In this document: positions 1 to 6,069 of the stretch, piece after piece
How positions within the stretch are numbered: the first letter of the stretch is position 1
Layout: each line of letters begins with the position of its first letter
Assembly: GCA_013811715.1 (NCBI GenBank)
Contig: JACCUS010000164.1
Span: 1-10,764, forward strand
Source of the DNA: Nocardioidaceae bacterium
Lineage (GTDB): Bacteria > Actinomycetota > Actinomycetes > Propionibacteriales > Nocardioidaceae
Length of the DNA: 10,764 nucleotides
Direction: 5' to 3'
Notes under the pieces: generated by a model
Told to the model about the DNA's origin: nothing
The model's database searches: none
What the model saw: the letters and a program-made list of their open reading frames with translations, nothing else
Position numbers and translations under genes: made by a program

Positions 1-648
1 CCGCTCCCGGAAACGCGCCTCCACCGCTCGCCGGACGAAGACGCCCACGTCGGTGAGGCGGTCCCCGTTCCAGTCGCCGACGACCGGCACGTCCAGGCAG
101 TTCTGCGACGTCAGCCACGAGTTGTACACGAACCCCTGCCCGTCGAAGAAGGCGTGTCTGTTTTCACGGTCAAGCCGCTGCTCGTAGTGCAGGTGTGGTC
201 CAGTGGACCCCCCCGACGTGCCGAGCAGCGCGATCGTCTGCCCTTGGTCGACTCGCTGGCCCTCGACGACGTACGACGCCAGCAGGTGCGCGTGCAACGT
301 GGTCCATCCGCCCCCGTGGTCGATGATCACGTAGCGGCCGTAACTCTGGTCGCCGAGATTCACCACGTCGGTCACGACTCCAGGCGCCGAGGCCACGACC
401 GGCTGCCCGCTGTCGTAGGCGTCGCGGTTCCAGTCGACCGACAGTGTGCTCGGGCTGTGCGTCGACCTCGTCGAGCCCTCCCAGCGTTCACCGCACGCGA
501 ACGGCATCTGGTACTCGGGGCGCTCGACAGCGGCGGCCGGCGGGGCCGTAGCGACGAGGGCCGCCACGGTGCCTGCGGCCACCACAGCAGCGAGCCCGAT
601 TCGACGGGGCGGGGTGCGGGCGCCAACGCGGCGCGGCAGGGTTCGCAT
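1..648 (-). CDS. Secreted M23-family metallopeptidase (LytM/peptidase-like), C-terminus cut by window edge
   Basis: Read on the minus strand from ATG (648-646), the frame is open for 216 codons to the window edge. Residues 1-40 look like an export signal: Arg-rich N-region (RR at 15-16), an Ala/Val/Leu core at 18-35 and an AAA site near 38-40. Residues 48-157 match the M23 zinc-peptidase fold: a first ligand region with His64 and Asp72, then LHAHL (His119, His121), then GPHLHYE (His152, His154). M23 enzymes hydrolyse peptide bonds in peptidoglycan cross-bridges or stems outside the membrane; some members are inactive regulators. Residues 187-204 (VPVVGDWNGDRLTDVGVF) look like the first of a set of FG-GAP/VCBS-like Asp-rich repeats, so the missing C-terminus may be a repeat domain. 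A strong GGAGGT ribosome site lies 8 nt before the start. The gene is divergent from its neighbour and probably unrelated to the hydrogenase genes. Confidence 0.87.
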   Translation of the reverse strand, partial: MRTLPRRVGARTPPRRIGLAAVVAAGTVAALVATAPPAAAVERPEYQMPFACGERWEGSTRSTHSPSTLSVDWNRDAYDSGQPVVASAPGVVTDVVNLGDQSYGRYVIIDHGGGWTTLHAHLLASYVVEGQRVDQGQTIALLGTSGGSTGPHLHYEQRLDRENRHAFFDGQGFVYNSWLTSQNCLDVPVVGDWNGDRLTDVGVFVRRAVEARFRER

Positions 649-681
649 GGCTAACTACCTCCGGGGAAACGACGAACGGGT

Positions 682-708
682 GGGCGATTGGGGCGATTGG
701 GGCGATCG
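682..708. repeat. Three tandem copies of a 9-bp unit (GGGCGATTG)
   Basis: GGGCGATTG occurs at 682-690 and 691-699, followed by a variant GGGCGATCG at 700-708. The array lies 34-60 nt upstream of the peptidase start codon, so it is probably in that gene's 5' leader or core promoter. It could be slippage-prone or a protein-binding array; nothing further shows its role. Confidence 0.8.
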
Positions 709-760
709 CCGCGCCGTACCACACTGACCACAGCACGCTACACACATCACTTCCGCCTCA

Positions 761-775
761 ACGCTACGCAGCGTA
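761..775. repeat. Short overlapping inverted repeats (TACGC-A-GCGTA)
   Basis: TACGC (765-769), A770, GCGTA (771-775) is a perfect 11-bp odd palindrome. ACGCT (761-765) and AGCGT (770-774) form an overlapping inverted repeat. The site lies in the middle of the divergent spacer, where a regulator could control either flanking gene. It is short, so an operator role is only a suggestion. Confidence 0.35.
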
Positions 776-850
776 ACCGTTTCGTCGCCCGCTTGTCTGG
801 GCTTCGGGCTTTCTCCCCGGCCTGCGCTCGGCGGGCTGCCGCGCCGCGGT

Positions 851-856
851 TACAGT
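851..856 (+). promoter_or_regulatory. Predicted -10 box (TACAGT) for a leaderless epimerase mRNA
   Basis: TACAGT fits the actinobacterial TANNNT -10 pattern. Its last T is at 856 and the ATG begins at 863, placing the start codon at the expected +1. There is no purine-rich ribosome site before the ATG, which agrees with a leaderless transcript, common in actinobacteria. No convincing -35 is visible. Confidence 0.5.
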
Positions 857-862
857 CAAGCC

Positions 863-1873
863 ATGCGCATTCTCTTCATCGGCGGCACCCGCTTCGTCGG
901 TCGTGCCATGGCGACGGCGGCGGTCGACGCCGGTCATGACATCACCCTGCTGCACCGGGGGCAGACAGGTCGGGAGACGTTCGCGGACGCCGAGCACCTC
1001 CTCGCCGACCGCGACGAAGACCTCGGCGTGCTCGCCGGACGCGAGTTCGACGCGACCGTGGACGTCTGCGCCTACCTGCCCCGGCAGGTGAGATCGCTGG
1101 CCGAGGCCCTCGGCGGCCGCGGCGGCCACCACGTGTTCGTCTCCACGATGTCGGTGTACGCCGACACCGACGAGCCGGGCCTCGACGAAGGCGCCCCGCT
1201 GGTCCGGCTCTCAGACCACGCCACCGAAGAGGTCACGGGCGAGACCTACGGCGGACTGAAGGTGTTGTGCGAGGAGCAGGCGAAGTCGTCGTACGACAAG
1301 TCGGACCTGACCATCGTCCGGCCGACGTACGTCGTCGGGCCGCACGACCACACCGGCCGCTTCACCTGGTGGGTGCGCCGGATCGCGCGCGGCGGTGAGG
1401 TGCTCGCCCCGGGACCGCACGACTCCCCCATCCAGGTCATCGACGCACGCGATCTGGCGACGTGGACGATCAGTCTCGCCGAAGACGCCAAGCACGGCGC
1501 TTTCAACGCGATCTCGCCGACGCCGCCCTTCGGGTTCGGCGACCTCCTCGACGCCACCGTTCGCGCCGTCGGCCCGCACGAGACCGTGCTGACCTGGGCC
1601 GACCCCGGCTGGCTGTCCGAGCAGGGCGAGGACTACAAGTCGCTGCCACTGTGGACGGAGGGAGAAGCCGAGTGGACGCTCGCAGCCGACCCCACCAAGG
1701 CCATTGCGGCCGGGTTGTCGCCTCGACCGCTCACCGAGACGGTCTCCGACACCTGGGACTGGATCAAGGACGAGCAGCCACCGCTGGTGACCGGGTGGGG
1801 CGTCTCGACCGAACGGGAGGCGGAGCTGCTCACCGGCTGGCATGGCCGGCACCCGACGACCCCGCTCGGCTGA
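863..1873 (+). CDS. NAD(P)-dependent epimerase/dehydratase-like extended SDR protein
   Basis: This 336-aa protein has an N-terminal Rossmann nucleotide-binding motif, IGGTRFVG (residues 6-13), near the extreme N-terminus as in extended short-chain dehydrogenases/reductases. STMSVY (94-99) supplies the usual catalytic Ser/Thr region. YGGLK (Tyr129, Lys133) is the YxxxK catalytic pair. IVRPTYVVGPHD follows, the typical sugar-epimerase segment after the active site. The family acts on nucleotide sugars or related substrates with bound NAD(P); the substrate cannot be told from sequence. The GGTRFVG variant is common in actinobacterial members often called isoflavone-reductase-like or CSP41-like. 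The ATG is chosen because it follows a -10 box at leaderless spacing and starts just before the Rossmann strand. It lies 69 bp before hypA, which appears to have its own promoter, so a functional link is not supported. Confidence 0.87.
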   Translation: MRILFIGGTRFVGRAMATAAVDAGHDITLLHRGQTGRETFADAEHLLADRDEDLGVLAGREFDATVDVCAYLPRQVRSLAEALGGRGGHHVFVSTMSVYADTDEPGLDEGAPLVRLSDHATEEVTGETYGGLKVLCEEQAKSSYDKSDLTIVRPTYVVGPHDHTGRFTWWVRRIARGGEVLAPGPHDSPIQVIDARDLATWTISLAEDAKHGAFNAISPTPPFGFGDLLDATVRAVGPHETVLTWADPGWLSEQGEDYKSLPLWTEGEAEWTLAADPTKAIAAGLSPRPLTETVSDTWDWIKDEQPPLVTGWGVSTEREAELLTGWHGRHPTTPLG

Positions 1874-1889
1874 GCTGGATCGCGGGTTG

Positions 1890-1919
1890 TTGTGATCGCA
1901 CCGCGGCGCGGCCTAAGGT
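1890..1919 (+). promoter_or_regulatory. Predicted sigma-A-type promoter for hypAB
   Basis: TTGTGA (1890-1895), an 18-bp spacer and TAAGGT (1914-1919) fit a housekeeping-like promoter. Transcription would start near 1926, leaving about 17 nt with the hypA ribosome site. The spacer contains a short GC hairpin, CCGC-GGC-GCGG (1901-1911), with no U-tract, so it is not a convincing terminator. The call rests on consensus match only. Confidence 0.45.
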
Positions 1920-1928
1920 GAGACCGCG

Positions 1929-1936
1929 AAGGTGGG
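1929..1936 (+). promoter_or_regulatory. Ribosome binding site that selects the hypA GTG start
   Basis: AAGGTGGG ends 6 nt before GTG at 1943, a normal spacing, but directly abuts the alternative ATG at 1937. This supports GTG as the start, giving the N-terminus Met-His-Glu expected of HypA. Confidence 0.65.
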
Positions 1937-1942
1937 ATGCGC

Positions 1943-2272
1943 GTGCATGAGCTGTCAATCACCCAGAGCGTCGTCGACGCGATCGTTGAGAGGTCCGCGG
2001 GCAAGAAGGTCACTGTCGTGCGCCTGCGGGTCGGGCGGCTCTCCGGGTTCGTTCCGGACGCGATGCGGTTCTGCTTCGAGCTCGCCACCGACGGGACCAA
2101 CCTGCAAGGCGCCGCCCTCGACATCGACGAGCCACCCGGCGTGGCGCACTGCCGCACGTGTGGCGAGTACTTCTCCTTGACCGACCTGATCTTGTTGTGC
2201 CCCTGCGGCAGCGCCGACGTCGAGGTGCTCTCCGGGCGTGAGCTGGTCGTCGCGTCGGTGGACGTGGTCTGA
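1943..2272 (+). CDS. hypA: Hydrogenase nickel-insertion protein HypA
   Basis: HypA is a small cytoplasmic metallochaperone that works with HypB to insert Ni into the hydrogenase large subunit. From GTG 1943 the product is 109 aa and begins MHELSIT; the family uses the N-terminal amine, His2 and Glu3 region to bind Ni, so an extra Met-Arg from ATG 1937 would disrupt the site. The zinc site is at C70-x-x-C73 and C86-x-C88. Its second half is CPCGS, one residue shorter than the C-x-x-C seen in enterobacterial HypA; the four Cys are still present. The protein has about the usual length of the family. It is followed after 3 nt by hypB, so the two are surely cotranscribed. Confidence 0.95.
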   Translation: MHELSITQSVVDAIVERSAGKKVTVVRLRVGRLSGFVPDAMRFCFELATDGTNLQGAALDIDEPPGVAHCRTCGEYFSLTDLILLCPCGSADVEVLSGRELVVASVDVV

Positions 2273-2275
2273 GCC

Positions 2276-3073
2276 ATGTGCGCCACCTGCGGATGCGGCC
2301 ACGACGACGTACGCGTGTCGACGCTCGGACACGACGACGAGCATGCGGGCGGCCACGTCCACCCGCACGAACACCAGCATCCCCACGACCACCCGCACGA
2401 GGCGGCAGAGACCCTCGTCCTCGAGGAGCGGGTGTTCGCCAAGAACGACGCCCTCGCCGAGCACAACCGCGCCTACCTCACGGCCCAGCAGATCACCACG
2501 CTCAACCTGATGAGCTCACCCGGATCGGGGAAGACCTCACTGCTCGAGCGCACCATCGCCGACCTCCGTACCACACTCGAGATCGGGGTGATCGAGGGCG
2601 ACCAGGAGACCCTCCTTGACGCCGAACGCATCCGCTCCGCCGGCGCCCGGGCGGTCCAGATCAACACCGGAGCAGGGTGCCACCTCGACGCCGACATGCT
2701 CTACCGCGGCCTTGAGACACTGAACCCGTCGAGCGGATCCCTCGTTTTCGTCGAGAACGTCGGGAACCTCGTCTGCCCGGCGCTGTTCGACCTCGGGGAG
2801 GCGCGCAAGGTCGTCGTGATCTCAGTGACCGAGGGAGACGACAAGCCGCTCAAGTACCCGCACATGTTCGCCGCCGCAGACCTGGTCATCGTCAACAAGA
2901 CCGACCTGTTGCCCTACGTCGACTTCGACCTCGACCGGTGTACGTCGGCGGCGCGTTCGCTCAATCCGGGCATGCAGACCATCGCCTTGTCGGTGCGTTC
3001 CGGCGACAACATCGACGCCTGGTACGGCTGGCTGCGGGCAACGATGAAGGAACGGGTAAGAGAACGAATGTGA
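2276..3073 (+). CDS. hypB: Hydrogenase nickel-incorporation GTPase HypB
   Basis: HypB is a SIMIBI-class GTPase that couples GTP hydrolysis to Ni transfer through HypA into the large subunit. The 265-aa product starts MCATCGCG, matching the CxxCGC high-affinity metal motif of HypB N-termini. Residues 9-41 form a His-rich stretch with 11 His, consistent with Ni storage as well as delivery. The P-loop is SSPGSGKTS (80-88). The GAGCHLD segment holds Cys135 and His136, the metal site between G-domain monomers, and Cys167 lies in ENVGNLVCP. NKTD (207-210) is the G4 guanine-specificity motif. The start ATG lies 3 nt after the hypA stop. A predicted promoter begins 4 nt after its stop codon, so transcription is boosted or reset before the structural genes. 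Confidence 0.96.
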   Translation: MCATCGCGHDDVRVSTLGHDDEHAGGHVHPHEHQHPHDHPHEAAETLVLEERVFAKNDALAEHNRAYLTAQQITTLNLMSSPGSGKTSLLERTIADLRTTLEIGVIEGDQETLLDAERIRSAGARAVQINTGAGCHLDADMLYRGLETLNPSSGSLVFVENVGNLVCPALFDLGEARKVVVISVTEGDDKPLKYPHMFAAADLVIVNKTDLLPYVDFDLDRCTSAARSLNPGMQTIALSVRSGDNIDAWYGWLRATMKERVRERM

Positions 3074-3076
3074 TCC

Positions 3077-3106
3077 TTGACACGCGCTCTGACGTGGTGT
3101 TACACA
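3077..3106 (+). promoter_or_regulatory. Predicted promoter for the hydrogenase structural genes
   Basis: A perfect TTGACA (3077-3082), an 18-bp spacer and TACACA (3101-3106) make a plausible housekeeping-like promoter, although the -10 lacks the final T. The start point would be near 3113, giving a leader of about 70 nt before hhyS. The odd palindrome GTGT-T-ACAC (3097-3105) overlaps the -10 and could be an operator. Prediction from consensus only. Confidence 0.5.
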
Positions 3107-3182
3107 AGGAAGCCGTTGCACAAGCGGGCCGAGGGTCGGCTCCAGTGACGTAGGGGTCGGACAGCCCCGGAGAGTGGCCCCG
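3107..3182 (+). other. GC-rich 5' leader of hhyS with possible small hairpins
   Basis: This stretch has no gene. It contains GCCGA-GGG-TCGGC (3128-3140), a 5-bp stem with a 3-nt loop, and a possible GGGG (3153-3156)/CCCC (3165-3168) pairing that ends just before the ribosome site. No known riboswitch is recognised. In DNA this GC-rich, such hairpins can occur by chance. Confidence 0.35.
3169..3174 (+). promoter_or_regulatory. Ribosome binding site that selects the hhyS ATG start
   Basis: GGAGAG ends 8 nt before ATG 3183. The upstream in-frame GTG at 3174 overlaps this site and so is an unlikely start. Confidence 0.65.
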
Positions 3183-4238
3183 ATGCCGACAGCAGCCGCC
3201 ACCAAAGCTGAAGACACCCTCATCCACGTGTTGTGGATCAACGCCGGGCTGAGCTGTGACGGCGACTCGGTGGCCCTCACCGCCGCCACCCAGCCCAGCA
3301 TCGAGGAGATCGCGCTGGGGGCTCTGCCCGGGCTTCCGCAGATCGCCGTCCACTGGCCGCTGATCGACTTCGAGTGCGGTCCCAACGGCGGCGCCGACGA
3401 CTTCCTCGAGTGGTTCTTCAAGGCCGACCGGGGTGAGCTCGAACCGTTCGTCCTCGTCGTCGAGGGCTCCATCCCCAACGAGCAGCTGCACGACGAGGGC
3501 TACTGGTGCGGGTTCGGCAACGACCCGGCCACCGGGCAACCGATGACCACCAGTGAGTGGCTCGACCGGCTCGCCCCCAAGGCGACAGCCATCGTCGCCG
3601 CCGGGACATGTGCGACGTACGGCGGTATCCACGCCATGGCGGGCAACCCGACGGGCGCGATGGGCGTGCCCGACTACCTCGGTTGGGACTGGAAGTCCAA
3701 GGCCGGCATCCCGATCGTCTGCGTCCCGGGCTGCCCGATCCAGCCCGACAACCTCTCCGAGACCTTGACCTACCTGCTCTACATGGCGACGGAGCAGGCC
3801 CCCATGATCCCCCTCGACGACGCCCTCCGGCCGACCTGGCTCTTCGGCCAGACCGTCCACGAGGGCTGCGACAGGGCCGGGTACTACGAGCAGGGAGACT
3901 TCGCCACGGAGTATGGCTCCCCGAAGTGCATCGTGAAGCTCGGATGCTGGGGGCCGGTGGTCAAGTGCAACGTTCCGAAGCGGGGCTGGATGAACGGCAT
4001 CGGCGGATGCCCCAACGTCGGCGGCATCTGCATCGGGTGCACGATGCCCGGCTTCCCTGACAAATTCATGCCGTTCATGGACGAGCCACCCGGCGGGAAG
4101 CTCTCGACCACCTCCATCGGTCTCTACGGTGCGGCCATCAGACGGCTTCGCGACGTAACGACGCACACGCTCGACGATGAGCCCAAGTGGCGCAAACGCG
4201 GAAGGCAGCTCACCACTGGTGCGACCCGCACCTGGTAA
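3183..4238 (+). CDS. hhyS: Group 1h [NiFe]-hydrogenase small subunit HhyS
   Basis: The 351-aa product carries the iron-sulfur relay that moves electrons from the Ni-Fe site. In place of the usual CxGC, the proximal cluster motif is C25-DG-D28, with Cys143 (AGTCATYGG) and Cys184 (VPGCP) as the other ligands. This 3Cys/1Asp pattern is known from the actinobacterial-type hydrogenase of Ralstonia eutropha and marks O2-tolerant group 1h enzymes. The distal cluster is suggested by His226 and Cys229 (TVHEGCDRAG), Cys249 and Cys255. The medial cluster is suggested by Cys262, Cys276, Cys283 and Cys286, which allow a four-Cys cluster. There is no Tat signal (RRxFLK) and no C-terminal membrane helix, so the protein should stay in the cytoplasm, as in group 1h relatives. 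It is followed after 27 nt by the large subunit. The high-affinity assignment is by family; kinetics cannot be read from sequence. Confidence 0.96.
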   Translation: MPTAAATKAEDTLIHVLWINAGLSCDGDSVALTAATQPSIEEIALGALPGLPQIAVHWPLIDFECGPNGGADDFLEWFFKADRGELEPFVLVVEGSIPNEQLHDEGYWCGFGNDPATGQPMTTSEWLDRLAPKATAIVAAGTCATYGGIHAMAGNPTGAMGVPDYLGWDWKSKAGIPIVCVPGCPIQPDNLSETLTYLLYMATEQAPMIPLDDALRPTWLFGQTVHEGCDRAGYYEQGDFATEYGSPKCIVKLGCWGPVVKCNVPKRGWMNGIGGCPNVGGICIGCTMPGFPDKFMPFMDEPPGGKLSTTSIGLYGAAIRRLRDVTTHTLDDEPKWRKRGRQLTTGATRTW

Positions 4239-4265
4239 TACCCAAATCGACAGAGAGGCGACGCC

Positions 4266-6059
4266 ATGACGTCGACGGTTCCCAGGCCCACCCGCAAGTC
4301 CACCGGCAGCGACGGCCTCGTCGAGATGGCGTGGGATCCGATCACCCGGATCGTCGGCAGCCTCGGCATCTACACCAAGATCGACTTCAAGAACAAGACG
4401 GTCGCCGAGTGTCACAGCACGTCGTCGATCTTCCGCGGCTACTCGATCTTCATGAAGGGCAAGGACCCTCGCGACGCGCACTTCATCACCAGCCGCATCT
4501 GCGGGATCTGTGGCGACAACCACGCCACCTGCTCCTGTTACGCGCAGAACATGGCGTACGGCGTCAAGCCGCCGCATCTCGGTGAGTGGATCGTCAACCT
4601 CGGCGAGGCCGCGGAGTACATGTTCGACCACAACATCTTCCAGGAGAACCTCGTCGGGGTCGACTACTGCGAGAAGATGGTGGCCGAGACCAACCCCGGC
4701 GTCCTCGAGCAGGCGGAGCGGACCGAGTCACCGCACGCCGCCGACCACGGGTACAAGACGATCGCCGACATCATGCGGTCGCTGAACCCGTTCACTGGTG
4801 AGTTCTATCGTGAGGCGCTGCACGTCAGCCGGCTCACCCGGGAGATGTTCTGCCTGATGGAGGGTCGCCACGTGCACCCGTCGACGCTCTACCCGGGCGG
4901 CGTCGGCACCGTGGCGACGATCCAGCTGATGACCGACTACATCACCCGGCTGCAGCGCTACGTCGAGTTCATGAAGAAGGTCGTGCCCATGCACGACGAC
5001 CTCTTCGACTTCTTCTACGAGGCGCTGCCCGGCTACGAGCAGGTCGGCAACCGGCGGATCCTGCTCGGCTGCTGGGGCTCCTTCCAAGACCCCGAGCACT
5101 GCAACTTCGAGTACAAGGACATGACCGACTGGGGTCGCAAGATGTATGTGACCCCGGGCGTCGTGGTCGACGGCAAGCTCGTCACGACCGACCTGGTCGA
5201 GATCAACCTCGGCATCCGCATCCTGCTCGGCTCGTCCTACTACGACGACTGGGAGGACCAGGAGACGTTCGTGACCCACGACCCGCTGGGCAACCCGGTC
5301 GACCGGCGACACCCCTGGAACCAGCACACGAACCCCAAGCCGCAGAAGCGCGACCTCGACGAGAAGTACAGCTGGGTCATGTCTCCGCGCTGGTACGACG
5401 GCAAGGACTACCTCGCCCTTGACACCGGTGGCGGCCCGCTGGCGCGACTGTGGACGACCGCGTTGGCGGGACTCGTCGACATCGGCTACGTGAAGGCGAC
5501 CGGCAACAGCGTGAAGATCAACCTCCCGAAGACCGCGCTGAAGGGTCCGGTCGAGTTCGAGTGGAAGGTCCCGCAGTGGAGCAACACTATCGAGCGCAAC
5601 CGGGCCCGCACCTACTTCCAGGCCTATGCCGCGGCGTGTGCGCTGCACTTCGCCGAGAAGGCGCTGGTGGAGATCCGTGCAGGCCGCACCAAGACCTGGG
5701 AGTCGTTCGAGGTGCCTGAAGAAGGCATCGGCTGCGGCTTCACCGAGGCAGTGCGCGGCGTGCTCTCCCACCACCTGGTGATCCGTGACGGCAAGATCGC
5801 CAACTATCACCCCTACCCGCCGACGCCGTGGAACGCCAGCCCTCGCGACTCCTACGGGACACCCGGACCGTACGAGGACGCCGTACAGGGACAGCCGATC
5901 TTCGAAGAGAACGACCGCGAGCACTTCAAGGGCATCGACATCATGCGCACGGTCCGCAGCTTCGACCCGTGCCTGCCATGCGGAGTGCACATGTATCTCG
6001 GTGACGGTCAGACGTTGGAGATGACGCACTCGCCGACCCAATCGGTCACCGGCGAGTAG
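4266..6059 (+). CDS. hhyL: Group 1h [NiFe]-hydrogenase large subunit HhyL (precursor)
   Basis: The 597-aa catalytic subunit oxidises H2 at a Ni-Fe(CN)2CO centre. The N-terminal ligand motif is RICGICGDNH (77-86; Cys79, Cys82). The C-terminal one is DPCLPCGVH (Cys569, Cys572, His575). Together they give the four Ni-binding cysteines. After His575 comes a 22-residue tail, MYLGDG through the stop, which the maturation protease should remove once Ni is inserted; such a protease begins at 10469. Near the N-terminus the segment DPITRIVGSLGIY replaces the RIEGH of many other hydrogenases. I believe this is a group 1h trait rather than a defect. The length is normal for group 1h. A GAGAGG ribosome site lies 7 nt before the ATG. 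The pairing with hhyS and the downstream accessory genes supports the assignment. Confidence 0.97.
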   Translation: MTSTVPRPTRKSTGSDGLVEMAWDPITRIVGSLGIYTKIDFKNKTVAECHSTSSIFRGYSIFMKGKDPRDAHFITSRICGICGDNHATCSCYAQNMAYGVKPPHLGEWIVNLGEAAEYMFDHNIFQENLVGVDYCEKMVAETNPGVLEQAERTESPHAADHGYKTIADIMRSLNPFTGEFYREALHVSRLTREMFCLMEGRHVHPSTLYPGGVGTVATIQLMTDYITRLQRYVEFMKKVVPMHDDLFDFFYEALPGYEQVGNRRILLGCWGSFQDPEHCNFEYKDMTDWGRKMYVTPGVVVDGKLVTTDLVEINLGIRILLGSSYYDDWEDQETFVTHDPLGNPVDRRHPWNQHTNPKPQKRDLDEKYSWVMSPRWYDGKDYLALDTGGGPLARLWTTALAGLVDIGYVKATGNSVKINLPKTALKGPVEFEWKVPQWSNTIERNRARTYFQAYAAACALHFAEKALVEIRAGRTKTWESFEVPEEGIGCGFTEAVRGVLSHHLVIRDGKIANYHPYPPTPWNASPRDSYGTPGPYEDAVQGQPIFEENDREHFKGIDIMRTVRSFDPCLPCGVHMYLGDGQTLEMTHSPTQSVTGE

Positions 6060-6069
6060 CAGAGACGAG

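Larger units (their letters stand above)
649..862. other. Divergent intergenic spacer between peptidase and epimerase genes
   Basis: No coding frame here looks real: the open frames are GC-skew shadows without ribosome sites or recognisable residues. The spacer holds the peptidase ribosome site (about 657-663, minus strand), a three-copy 9-bp repeat, a short palindrome and a -10-like box. It must carry the promoters of both flanking genes. No clear -35 could be identified for either. Confidence 0.7.

Noticed and set aside
154..654. A 166-codon plus-strand open frame over the peptidase gene
   Set aside because: The minus-strand frame shows a signal peptide and M23 zinc motifs with a strong ribosome site; the plus-strand product has low-complexity shadow composition.
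1901..1911. GC hairpin CCGC-GGC-GCGG as a terminator after the epimerase gene
   Set aside because: The stem is only 4 bp and no T-run follows; it sits inside the predicted hypA promoter spacer.
1462..1950. A plus-strand frame overlapping the end of the epimerase gene and the start of hypA
   Set aside because: It lies inside two supported genes in another frame and is Arg-rich without motifs.
2324..2399. CAC/CAT-rich stretch as a DNA repeat or CRISPR-like array
   Set aside because: It encodes the His-rich nickel-storage region of HypB and has no spacer-repeat structure.
2961..4631. A 556-codon open frame on the minus strand across hypB, hhyS and hhyL
   Set aside because: It is antisense to well-supported hydrogenase genes, has Arg/Gly/Val-rich composition typical of GC-rich shadow frames, and has no recognisable motif.
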